Below, piece after piece: positions 41,775 to 49,144 of a DNA stretch of 64,000 nucleotides. This DNA is from Herbidospora solisilvae (GTDB lineage Bacteria > Actinomycetota > Actinomycetes > Streptosporangiales > Streptosporangiaceae), in the NCBI RefSeq assembly GCF_009901565.1, contig NZ_WXEW01000012.1:1-64000 (forward strand). The letters are read 5' to 3'. Made by a program: the position numbers and the translations under genes. The notes below the pieces were generated by a model. The model was not told the DNA's origin. It worked only from the letters and a program-made list of their open reading frames with translations, and made no database searches. Positions within the stretch are counted from its first letter, which is position 1. The number at the start of each line of letters is the position of its first letter.

Positions 41775-42819
41775 GATCGCCGTCTTCGCCGGTCCGACGA
41801 TCCCGGCCTCCGTCGTGCACGACCGTCTGCCCGGCCGCGACGTCGTGGTGCTGCCGCCGGCCGGGCAGGGCGACGTGGCCGCGCTGGTCGCCGCCGAACG
41901 CCCCCGTGTCGTCGCCGTCGTCGACGGGGTGTACGAGCGGGTCCCCGCCGTCTGGCACAAGGAGCTCCTCTGGGCAATGTCCGAGGGCGTCGCCGTCGCC
42001 GGAGCGGCCAGCATGGGCGCCCTGCGCGCCGCCGAGCTCGCGCCCTACGGCATGACCGGCGTGGGCGAGGTCTACCGGGCGTTCGTCACCGGCGAGCTGA
42101 CCGACGACGACGAGGTGGCGGTCGCCCATCTGGACGCCGACCAGGGATACCGCCCGGTCAACGAGGCGATGGTCACCATCCGCGCCACGCTGCGCGCCGC
42201 CGTGACCGAAGGGGTGATCCCCGCCGGGGAAGCGGCCGGCCTGGTCGCCACGGCGAAGGAGCTGCACTATCCCGACCGCCGCTGGCCCGAACTGCTGGCC
42301 GGTCGTGACACGCCCCTGCGCGACTGGCTGCCCGGCGGGCGGCGCGACGTGAAACGCGCCGACGCCCTCGCGCTGCTCGACCTGCTGGCCCAGGACGCGA
42401 TCCGCCCCGCCGACCGAGGCTGGCACTTCGAGCAGACCTCCCCATGGCGGGCGGTGCGACCCGTCGGCCGGACCGCGCTCCCGCCCGCCGTCGCCGCGGC
42501 CGTCCTCGACGACCTGCGCGCCGAGGGCGGCTACGACGAGCTCGAACGCGCCGCCGTGTTGCGCCTGGTGGCCGCCGCCACGGGCGCCCGCCCGCACGGG
42601 GCCGCCCTCGACGAGTGGATCGCCCTCGTGTCGGAGCGGATCCCGGCCGCCGACCTGGCCGACCTGACCCCCGCCGGTCTCGCGGCCTTCGCCGCCGACC
42701 AGGCCTGTCTGGTGGCCGCCACCACCGAGGTCGCGGGGGACGTGCCCGCCGCGATCCTCGACACCCTGCGCGTCCGCGGCGAGTACGCCGCCCGTGTCGC
42801 CTCCAAGGAGAAACAGTGA
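41767..42819 (+). CDS. tfuA: TfuA-like protein, partner of YcaO in thioamide formation
   Basis: A 350-residue protein. The N-terminal TfuA core reads IAVFAGPTIPASVVHDRLPG, VVAVVDGVYERVPAVWHKEL and GAASMGALRAAELAPYGMTG, then GEVYRAFVTGEL and DDDEVAVAHLD, all characteristic. The extra C-terminal third is helical and less conserved. TfuA is thought to deliver sulfide to the YcaO-phosphorylated amide. ATG at 41767 lies inside the end of YcaO 3, and the stop overlaps the binding-protein start as GTGA. Confidence 0.92.
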   Translation: MPEIAVFAGPTIPASVVHDRLPGRDVVVLPPAGQGDVAALVAAERPRVVAVVDGVYERVPAVWHKELLWAMSEGVAVAGAASMGALRAAELAPYGMTGVGEVYRAFVTGELTDDDEVAVAHLDADQGYRPVNEAMVTIRATLRAAVTEGVIPAGEAAGLVATAKELHYPDRRWPELLAGRDTPLRDWLPGGRRDVKRADALALLDLLAQDAIRPADRGWHFEQTSPWRAVRPVGRTALPPAVAAAVLDDLRAEGGYDELERAAVLRLVAAATGARPHGAALDEWIALVSERIPAADLADLTPAGLAAFAADQACLVAATTEVAGDVPAAILDTLRVRGEYAARVASKEKQ

Positions 42820-43763
42820 AGAAACCCATATTTGCGCTGGCCGCGGTCGTCCTGCTGGCCGGCTGCGGCACGTCCGGCACCGAGGCCGCCCCCGCGCCCT
42901 CGGCCGCTTCCGGCCCGGTCGAGGTGAGCAACTGCGGGACCGTCTACACCTACGCCAAGCCGCCGGAGCGCATCGTCACCTCCAGCACCGTCGCCACCGA
43001 GGTCGTGCTGGCCCTGGGCCTGAAGGACCGGATGGCCGGGACCGTCGCCGCCAACGACATCATGGAGCGGTACGCCGCCGACCTGACCGGGATCAAGGTG
43101 ATCTCCGAGTCGGCCTTCCCGCCGCCGTCCAAGGAGGTCGTCTACTCGGCCAACCCAGACCTGGTGGTCAGCGGCTACCCCGACGACTACGGCCCCAAGG
43201 CGCTCGGCGACCGCGCCGTCCTGCGGAAGGAGGGCGTCAACAGCCACCTGCTGTCGGCGAGCTGCCCCGGCGCCACCGCCACCGTCGAGCAGACCTACGA
43301 CGACCTCCGCGCGCTGGGCCGGATCTTCGGCGTACAGACCAAGGCGGAGGAGCTCGTCACCGCGCTCAAGGCCGAGGTCGACGCCGTCACCCCCGTCACC
43401 CCGGCGCTGCGCGTCTTCGACTACGCCGGAGGCAAGGACAAGCCGCTGACCAGCGGCGCGAACACTCTTGTGTACGACCTGGCCCGCCGGGCCGGCGGCG
43501 AGAACATCTTCCCCGAGACCAGAGAGTTCGGCCAGGTCTCCTGGGAGGAACTGGTCAAGCGCGACCCCCAAGTGATCATCGTCGAGGACCAGGCCTTCGA
43601 ACCCGCCGACGAGGCCATCGAGTGGATGCGCTCCTACGCCCCGATCAAGGACGTCACCGCGGTCAGGGAGAACCGCTTCGTCGTCATCCCCGTCAACGAC
43701 CTTCAGCCCGGCCTGCGCAGCGGCCGCGCGCTCAAGGCCCTGGCCGAGGGCTTCGCCCGTTGA
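42816..43763 (+). CDS. Siderophore/metal ABC transporter substrate-binding lipoprotein (FepB/BtuF type)
   Basis: A 315-residue class III solute-binding protein: lipoprotein signal (PIFALAAVVLLAGC), then two lobes joined by a rigid helix (PERIVTSSTVATEVVLALGL, NPDLVVSGYPDDYG, QTYDDLRALGRIFGV, DPQVIIVEDQAF). Such proteins bind metal chelates such as ferric siderophores or cobalamin. GTG at 42816 has AAGGAG at 42806-42811. It lies in the same overlapping operon as the peptide-modifying enzymes, so the likely ligand is the metal-loaded modified peptide. Confidence 0.9.
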   Translation: MKKPIFALAAVVLLAGCGTSGTEAAPAPSAASGPVEVSNCGTVYTYAKPPERIVTSSTVATEVVLALGLKDRMAGTVAANDIMERYAADLTGIKVISESAFPPPSKEVVYSANPDLVVSGYPDDYGPKALGDRAVLRKEGVNSHLLSASCPGATATVEQTYDDLRALGRIFGVQTKAEELVTALKAEVDAVTPVTPALRVFDYAGGKDKPLTSGANTLVYDLARRAGGENIFPETREFGQVSWEELVKRDPQVIIVEDQAFEPADEAIEWMRSYAPIKDVTAVRENRFVVIPVNDLQPGLRSGRALKALAEGFAR

Positions 43764-44806
43764 CCGTCCGCGTCGCCGCCCGGCGGGTCTCCACCGACCG
43801 GCCGGGCCGTCGGGTGACCCTGGCAGGCTCGGTGGTGCTGCTCGGCGTACTGCTCGGCGTCTCCCTTGTCGCCGCCGTCGGCCTGGGACCGGTCGACATC
43901 CCCTTCCTGGACGTGTGGCGCATCGTCTTCGCCACCCAGGACGCTCCCTCGGGGCCGATGGCGGTGATCGTCCGGGACATCCGGCTGCCCCGGGTCCTGC
44001 TCGGTGCGATCGTCGGCGCGGGCCTGGCCGTCACCGGCGCGGTGCTCCAAGGGGTGCTGCGCAACCCGCTGGCCGACCCCTACCTGATCGGAGCCAGCTC
44101 GGGGGCGTCGCTGGGGGCGGTCCTGGCGCTGATGTCGGGCCTGTCGTGGCTCCTGCCGGTGGCGGCCTTCACCGGCGCGATGGTCACCTTCACGGTGGTG
44201 CTGCTGCTGGCGCGCGGCGGCGGTCAGCTCGGGGTCACCTCACTGATCCTGTCGGGGGTCGCCGTCGCCGCGCTGGCGGAGGCCGCGACCAATTTCATCG
44301 TGCTGAACTCACCCGACTCCCAGTTGCGGTCGGCGCTGTTCTGGACCCTCGGCGGCCTGTCCGGCACCCAATGGAGCGACCTGCCCGTCCCCGCGATCGT
44401 GGTCGGGATCTTCGTCGTGTGGTTCCGGCTGCGCTCGGCCGAACTCAACGCCCTCGTCCTGGGAGAGGAAGGAGCCACGAGCCTCGGAGTCGAGGTGAAC
44501 CGGCTGCGGGTGCGGCTGGTCGTCGGCTCGGCGATCACGGTCGGCGCGGTCGTGTCGGTCAGCGGCGGCATCGGTTTCGTGGCGCTGATGGTGCCGCACG
44601 CCGTCCGCATGGTCGTCGGCGGCGACAACCGGTGGGTGGTCCCGCTCAGCACGCTGGCCGGAGCGCTGCTGATGGTGTGGGTCGACGTCGGGGCCCGCCT
44701 GCTCAACCAGCCCGACGAGATCCCCATCGGCGTCATCACCGCCCTGCTGGGCGCGCCCTTCTTCCTGGTCCTGCTGGCCCGCGCCAACCGGAGGGCGATG
44801 GCATGA
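43760..44806 (+). CDS. Siderophore/metal ABC transporter permease (FecCD type)
   Basis: A 348-residue permease with about ten membrane segments. Family signatures: IRLPRVLLGAIVGAGLAVTG, LQGVLRNPLADPYLIGASSG, GVAVAALAEAATNF, GGIGFVALMVPHAVRMVVGG and the C-terminal DEIPIGVITALLGAPFFLVL. The TTG at 43760 overlaps the previous stop (TTGA), which supports it as the start. It couples with the adjacent binding protein and ATPase. Confidence 0.92.
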   Translation: MTVRVAARRVSTDRPGRRVTLAGSVVLLGVLLGVSLVAAVGLGPVDIPFLDVWRIVFATQDAPSGPMAVIVRDIRLPRVLLGAIVGAGLAVTGAVLQGVLRNPLADPYLIGASSGASLGAVLALMSGLSWLLPVAAFTGAMVTFTVVLLLARGGGQLGVTSLILSGVAVAALAEAATNFIVLNSPDSQLRSALFWTLGGLSGTQWSDLPVPAIVVGIFVVWFRLRSAELNALVLGEEGATSLGVEVNRLRVRLVVGSAITVGAVVSVSGGIGFVALMVPHAVRMVVGGDNRWVVPLSTLAGALLMVWVDVGARLLNQPDEIPIGVITALLGAPFFLVLLARANRRAMA

Positions 44807-45561
44807 GCCTTTCCCTGGACGTCGAGGACCTCTCCTGGGCGCCCGTGCTCCACGACATCACCCTGTCGGCGGCGCCGGGGGAGATCCTGGGCCTCATCGG
44901 CCCCAACGGCAGCGGCAAGTCGAGCCTGCTGCGCTGCGTCTACCGGCGGCAGCGCCCCGACCGAGGCCGGATCACGGTCGACGGGCTCGACGTGTGGACC
45001 GCCCCGGCGGGCGAGGTGGCCCGCCGGGTGGCCGTCGTCACCCAGGAGTCGCCCGCCGACCTGGAGAACAGCGTCGAGCAGATCGTCGCCCTCGGCCGGG
45101 TGCCCTATCTGGGCACCCTGGGACGCCTCACCCGCGCCGAACACGACCTGATCGACGACGCCATGGAACGCTGCGAGGTGCGTTCACTGGCCCGCCGCCC
45201 CTACGCCCGGTTGTCCGGCGGCGAACGTCAGCGGGTGCACCTGGCCAGGGCGCTGGTCCAGCAGCCCGGCCTGCTCCTGCTCGACGAACCCACCAACCAC
45301 CTCGACCTGCGTCACCAGGTGGAGCTCCTGCGGCTGATCCGGTCCCTGGGCGTCACCGTCGTCGCCGCCCTGCACGACCTCCAGCTCGCCGCGGCCGCCT
45401 GCGACCGGCTCGCGGTGCTGAGCGGAGGACGCCTGGTCGCCGACGGCCCGCCCGCGAAGGTGGTCACCGCCGACCTGCTCACCGAGGTGTACGGCGTGGC
45501 CGCGGAGGTGACCCACGGCCCCGACGGACTGCCCAGGATCAACTTGCCGCTGGCCACCTAG
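44803..45561 (+). CDS. Siderophore/metal ABC transporter ATP-binding protein (FecE/FepC type)
   Basis: A 252-residue ATPase: Walker A GPNGSGKSSLLRC, Q-loop VVTQESPAD, signature LSGGERQRVHLARAL, Walker B LLLLDEPTNHLD and H-loop AALHDLQLA. It is the last gene of the operon that starts at 32224, and it overlaps the permease by 4 nt. The 3' end overlaps a convergent gene by 4 nt, with no terminator hairpin seen between them. Confidence 0.93.
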   Translation: MSLSLDVEDLSWAPVLHDITLSAAPGEILGLIGPNGSGKSSLLRCVYRRQRPDRGRITVDGLDVWTAPAGEVARRVAVVTQESPADLENSVEQIVALGRVPYLGTLGRLTRAEHDLIDDAMERCEVRSLARRPYARLSGGERQRVHLARALVQQPGLLLLDEPTNHLDLRHQVELLRLIRSLGVTVVAALHDLQLAAAACDRLAVLSGGRLVADGPPAKVVTADLLTEVYGVAAEVTHGPDGLPRINLPLAT

Positions 45562-46235
45562 TTCGTCCCCTCGGGCACGCCGTCGGCCATCATGGCCCCC
45601 TCGCCCGGCGTGCTCGTCAGGTAGACGTGCTGGTGACCGTGGCCGGCGTCGACGTTGATCGCGTCGAGCTGGGTGGCCGCGACCGACCAGGCCATCACCC
45701 CGGCCGTCCGCTGCCGGCGGGCGACCTCCAGGCAACCCGCCCGCACATCGGTGGACACCTTCCGGCAGTACGCGTAGGTGTCGACCGCGAGCGCCATGCC
45801 GTCGACGGCGCTGCGGAAACCACCGCGCGCCACATTGGTCGCGGTCGTGCCCGACGGCGTGGCGGCGTGCCGGTCGACCGCCTGCTTCATCACCTTCTGC
45901 CACTCGCCGATCTCGGCCTCGGACGGCGTCCGGGCGGCGAGCGCGCCGCCGGGCGGCAGCGCCTCTCCCAGGCCCACCATGACCTTGGTCACCTCGGCGA
46001 CCGTGGTGCGGGCCGTGGAGGTCAGCTCGGTGACCTGCTGCGCGTCGCGCTTCATCTCGGCCGCCCGCATCTCGGCGACCGAGTTCTCGGTGGCGTCCGG
46101 GGTCCCGAACAGATAGCCCAGCGAGCCCGCCACGAGGATGGCGGCCACCAGTCCGATCGCGTACCGCGACCGTCCCGGGCCGGGCTTCTCCTGGACGGGG
46201 AGGGGGCGGGCCGATCTGGCCGTCTTGGAGGGCAT
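45558..46235 (-). CDS. Membrane-anchored hypothetical protein
   Basis: A 225-residue protein with a short basic cytoplasmic start (PSKTARSARPLPVQEKPG), one membrane segment (YAIGLVAAILVAGSLGYLFG) and a long helical extracytoplasmic domain with a Cys pair (TYAYCRKV, RAGCLEVAR). ATG at 46235 has GGAG about 10 nt upstream. It overlaps the end of the metal importer ATPase gene and is convergent to it, so it is not part of that operon. I do not recognise the family. Confidence 0.7.
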   Translation of the reverse strand: MPSKTARSARPLPVQEKPGPGRSRYAIGLVAAILVAGSLGYLFGTPDATENSVAEMRAAEMKRDAQQVTELTSTARTTVAEVTKVMVGLGEALPPGGALAARTPSEAEIGEWQKVMKQAVDRHAATPSGTTATNVARGGFRSAVDGMALAVDTYAYCRKVSTDVRAGCLEVARRQRTAGVMAWSVAATQLDAINVDAGHGHQHVYLTSTPGEGAMMADGVPEGTN

Positions 46236-46330
46236 GCGACAGGCTCCAATGGTCGACTTCTCGCGCAGACCGTACCTTCTCGGGTGATCGACGTCCATGG
46301 TGGCGCGATGGCGGATAAACTCGGCGGCGT

Positions 46331-46510
46331 GGATGGTTCGCCCGCCTCCGCCAGAGCCGGGCGTCGTAAGAGGGAACCCGGTGTGAATCCGGGACTGCCC
46401 CGCAGCGGTATGTGGGAACGACCGCCGTCACCAGCACTGAGCCCTCCGGGCTTGGGAAGCGACGGCCACTAGGAACGAGCACCACGCCCACGAGTCCGAA
46501 GACCTGCCTC
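46331..46510 (+). ncRNA. Cobalamin riboswitch upstream of metE
   Basis: The conserved core is visible: AAGAGGGAACCCGGTGTGAA (from 46369) followed by TCCGGGACTGCCCCGCAGCGG, and the closing segment CGAGTCCGAAGACCTGCC (46491-46508). The B12-box-like arrangement and its position 117 nt before the start codon fit an adenosylcobalamin-sensing class element. It should switch off the B12-independent methionine synthase when cobalamin is available, implying a MetH elsewhere in the genome. Boundaries are approximate. Confidence 0.92.
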
Positions 46511-46516
46511 CGCCCG

Positions 46517-46534
46517 CGCGCCGACCTCGGCGCG
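46517..46534 (+). terminator. GC-rich hairpin at the riboswitch exit (expression platform candidate)
   Basis: CGCGCCGA (46517-46524) pairs with TCGGCGCG (46527-46534) a few bases after the conserved riboswitch end, 92 nt before the metE start. No T tract follows. It may be the regulatory terminator or a Rho-linked pause element of the cobalamin switch. Confidence 0.5.
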
Positions 46535-46626
46535 TGGTGGTCCGCGGCCTCGTGGGAGGGCCTGCGCGTCGTGCGCTGTCTCCCTTTTTCACGTGGCCGC
46601 ATGTCGGCGAGACGAGGGAAGCAGCC

Positions 46627-48840
46627 GTGAAGACGACGATTCTGGGTTACCCGCGCATCGGCGCGCGGAGAGAACTCAAGTTCGCCACCGAGAACCACTG
46701 GGCCGGCGTGATCGACGCCGCCGAACTGGAGACGACCGCGGCGCGGTTGCGCCGCGAGGTCTGGACCGAGCTCCGCGACGCCGGGCTCGACACCATCCCG
46801 TCCAACACCTTCAGCCTGTACGACCAGGTGCTCGACACCACCGTCATGATCGACGCCGTCCCGGCCCGATACCGCGCCCTGACCGGCCTCGACCGTTACT
46901 TCGCCATGGCACGCGGCACCGCGGACCTGCCGCCGCTGGAGATGACGAAGTGGTTCGACACCAACTACCACTACATCGTGCCGGAGTTGACCTTCGACAC
47001 CCGCTTCCGGCTGGCCGACGGCTCGGCCGCCAAACCGGTCGCCGAATACCTCGAAGCCCGCAGGCTCGGCATCGAGACCCGACCGGTGCTCGTCGGCCCG
47101 CTCACCTACCTGCTGCTGGCCAAGGCCGCGCCCGGCTCACCCGACGGGTTCACCCCGCTCGACCTGCTCGACTCCCTCGTCGAGACCTACGCCGAGCTGC
47201 TCGAACGGCTCGTCGGCGCGGGTTGCCAGTGGGTGCAGCTCGACGAGCCGGTGCTCGCCCGCGACCTCGACGCCCGCGAGACCGGCGCGCTCGGCCGCGT
47301 CCACCGGCGGCTCGGGGGCCTGGCCTGCCGTCCGAAGATCCTGCTCGCCACCTACTTCGGCGCGGTCGCGCCGGAGGCGCTGCGGGAGATCGCCGCCACC
47401 GACGTGGAGGCGGTCGCGCTCGACCTCGTCGCCGGCCCGGGCAACCTGGAGGCGCTCGCCTCGGTCGGCGGCCTGCCCCGCACGACCGTGGTCGCCGGCG
47501 TCGTCGACGGCCGCAACGTCTGGCGCGTGGACCCGGCGCGGGCCAGGTCGGCGTACCCGATCCTGCTCGGCCTCGCCGACACGGTCGAGCTGAGCAGCTC
47601 CTGCTCCCTGCTGCACGTCCCCGTCGACCTCGACACCGAGACGGGCCTCGACCCGGCCGTGCGGAACCGGCTCGCCTTCGCCCGCCAGAAGGTCGCCGAA
47701 CTGGTCGCCCTGGCCGCCGACCTGGAGCCGGAGCACGCGAGGGTCACCCCGCCGCAGGCCGCCCCCGCCGAGCCGGTCCGGTTCGACGCCCGGCGGTCCG
47801 ACCGGGCGGCCCGTTTCGCCGCCCAGCGGGCGGCACTCGGCCTGCCCGACCTCGCCACCACGACGATCGGCTCCTTCCCGCAGACCCCCGAGATCCGCGC
47901 CACCCGCGCCGACCTGCGGGCCGGACGCATCGACGAGCCCGCCTACACCGAGGCCATGCGCGCCGAGATCGCCCGCGTGATCAGGCTCCAGGAGGACCTG
48001 GGCCTGGACGTCCTCGTCCACGGCGAACCCGAACGCAACGACATGGTCCAGTACTTCGCCGAACAGCTCGACGGCTACGCCGCCACCGAAGCGGGCTGGG
48101 TCCAGTCCTACGGCACGAGGTGCGTCCGCCCCCCGATCCTGTACGGAGACGTCACCCGCCCCCGCCCGATGACGGTCGCCTGGACCGCCTACGCCCAGTC
48201 GCTCACCCCGAAGCCGGTCAAGGGCATGCTCACCGGCCCGGTCACGATGCTGGCCTGGTCGTTCGTCCGCGACGACCAGCCCCTCGCCGCGACCGCCAGG
48301 CAGGTCGCCCTCGCCCTCCGCGACGAGATCGCCGACCTGGAGGCGGCCGGCATCCGGATCATCCAGGTCGACGAACCGGCCCTGCGCGAACTCCTCCCGC
48401 TCCGCGAGGCCGACCGGGAGCCCTACCTGGCCTGGGCCGTCGGCGCGTTCCGCCTCGCCACCTCCGGCGCCGCCGACACCACCCAGATCCACACCCACAT
48501 GTGCTACGCGGAGTTCGGCGAGATCCTCAGCCCCATCGCCGACCTCGACGCCGACGTCACCAGCATCGAGGCCGCCCGCTCCCACATGGAACTCCTGCCC
48601 TACCTGCGCGCCGCCGGCTACGCCAACGGCATCGGCCCCGGCGTGTACGACATCCACTCACCCCGCGTGCCCACCAGCGAGGAAATGGCCGCCAACCTCC
48701 GCACGGCCCTCCAGGCGGTCCCCGCCGACCGGCTGTGGGTCAACCCCGACTGCGGCCTGAAGACCCGCGCCTACCCCGAGACGGAGGCGGCGCTGACCAA
48801 CATGGTCACCGCCGCCCGGACCGTCCGGACGACCGTGTAA
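46627..48840 (+). CDS. metE: Cobalamin-independent methionine synthase MetE
   Basis: MetE transfers the methyl group of 5-methyl-tetrahydropteroyl-tri-glutamate to homocysteine. The 737-residue protein opens with [20 protein letters not shown] (N-terminal barrel). The C-terminal catalytic barrel has [44 protein letters not shown], and zinc ligands in THMCYAEF (His, Cys) and NPDCGLKTR (Cys). GTG at 46627 with AGGGAA upstream is chosen because the protein then starts at the family position. It is controlled by the upstream cobalamin riboswitch. Confidence 0.96.
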   Translation: MKTTILGYPRIGARRELKFATENHWAGVIDAAELETTAARLRREVWTELRDAGLDTIPSNTFSLYDQVLDTTVMIDAVPARYRALTGLDRYFAMARGTADLPPLEMTKWFDTNYHYIVPELTFDTRFRLADGSAAKPVAEYLEARRLGIETRPVLVGPLTYLLLAKAAPGSPDGFTPLDLLDSLVETYAELLERLVGAGCQWVQLDEPVLARDLDARETGALGRVHRRLGGLACRPKILLATYFGAVAPEALREIAATDVEAVALDLVAGPGNLEALASVGGLPRTTVVAGVVDGRNVWRVDPARARSAYPILLGLADTVELSSSCSLLHVPVDLDTETGLDPAVRNRLAFARQKVAELVALAADLEPEHARVTPPQAAPAEPVRFDARRSDRAARFAAQRAALGLPDLATTTIGSFPQTPEIRATRADLRAGRIDEPAYTEAMRAEIARVIRLQEDLGLDVLVHGEPERNDMVQYFAEQLDGYAATEAGWVQSYGTRCVRPPILYGDVTRPRPMTVAWTAYAQSLTPKPVKGMLTGPVTMLAWSFVRDDQPLAATARQVALALRDEIADLEAAGIRIIQVDEPALRELLPLREADREPYLAWAVGAFRLATSGAADTTQIHTHMCYAEFGEILSPIADLDADVTSIEAARSHMELLPYLRAAGYANGIGPGVYDIHSPRVPTSEEMAANLRTALQAVPADRLWVNPDCGLKTRAYPETEAALTNMVTAARTVRTTV

Positions 48841-48847
48841 CAACTCG

Positions 48848-48923
48848 TGGTGGCGGGTGTGGGAATCGAACCCACCCGGAACGGCGTATGAAACCGTCGA
48901 GCACACCAGCGCCCTCACCCGCC
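48848..48923 (-). tRNA. tRNA with CAU anticodon (Met, or Ile2 if lysidine-modified)
   Basis: A 76-nt cloverleaf with encoded CCA. Acceptor GGCGGGT/ACCCGCC, D stem GGGC/GCTC, anticodon stem ACGGT/GCCGT with loop TTCATAC (anticodon CAT), T stem GTGGG/CCCAC with loop TTCGATT, discriminator A. The nearly universal U8 is G here, which is odd. The stem pattern lacks initiator tRNA features (three G-C pairs at the bottom of the anticodon stem), so it is not fMet. It lies right after metE on the opposite strand. Confidence 0.85.
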
Positions 48924-48935
48924 GGAAAAAGAGAA

Positions 48936-48968
48936 AGCCGTCTCGAACCCGACCGGTTCGAGACGGCT
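48936..48968 (-). terminator. 14-bp hairpin with T tract on the minus strand
   Basis: AGCCGTCTCGAACC (48936-48949) pairs with GGTTCGAGACGGCT (48955-48968). Reading the minus strand, the stem is followed by TTTCTC and then TTTTT, a good intrinsic terminator. It lies upstream of the tRNA gene in that direction, so it would stop transcripts entering from 48970-49144, where no minus-strand gene is evident. It could alternatively insulate the metE transcript. Confidence 0.65.
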
Positions 48969-49144
48969 CACGGGACCGGCGTCACACGTGAGCCTCACAG
49001 GGCGGGGGCATTCGCCGCATGGTGCCCTCCCTTCTCCGTCCGACCGTGTGACGACGAGTATCCAAGATCGCATCCGTCGGACGCGAAAGGTTTTCCGCCA
49101 CGGGTCGCACGTAACGCGACGTGTTCCCGCCGCGAAGTAGTGGC

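Noticed and set aside
48658-48918. Minus-strand open frame covering the tRNA and the end of metE
   Set aside because: It is explained by the tRNA gene and antisense metE; the sequence has no protein-like features.
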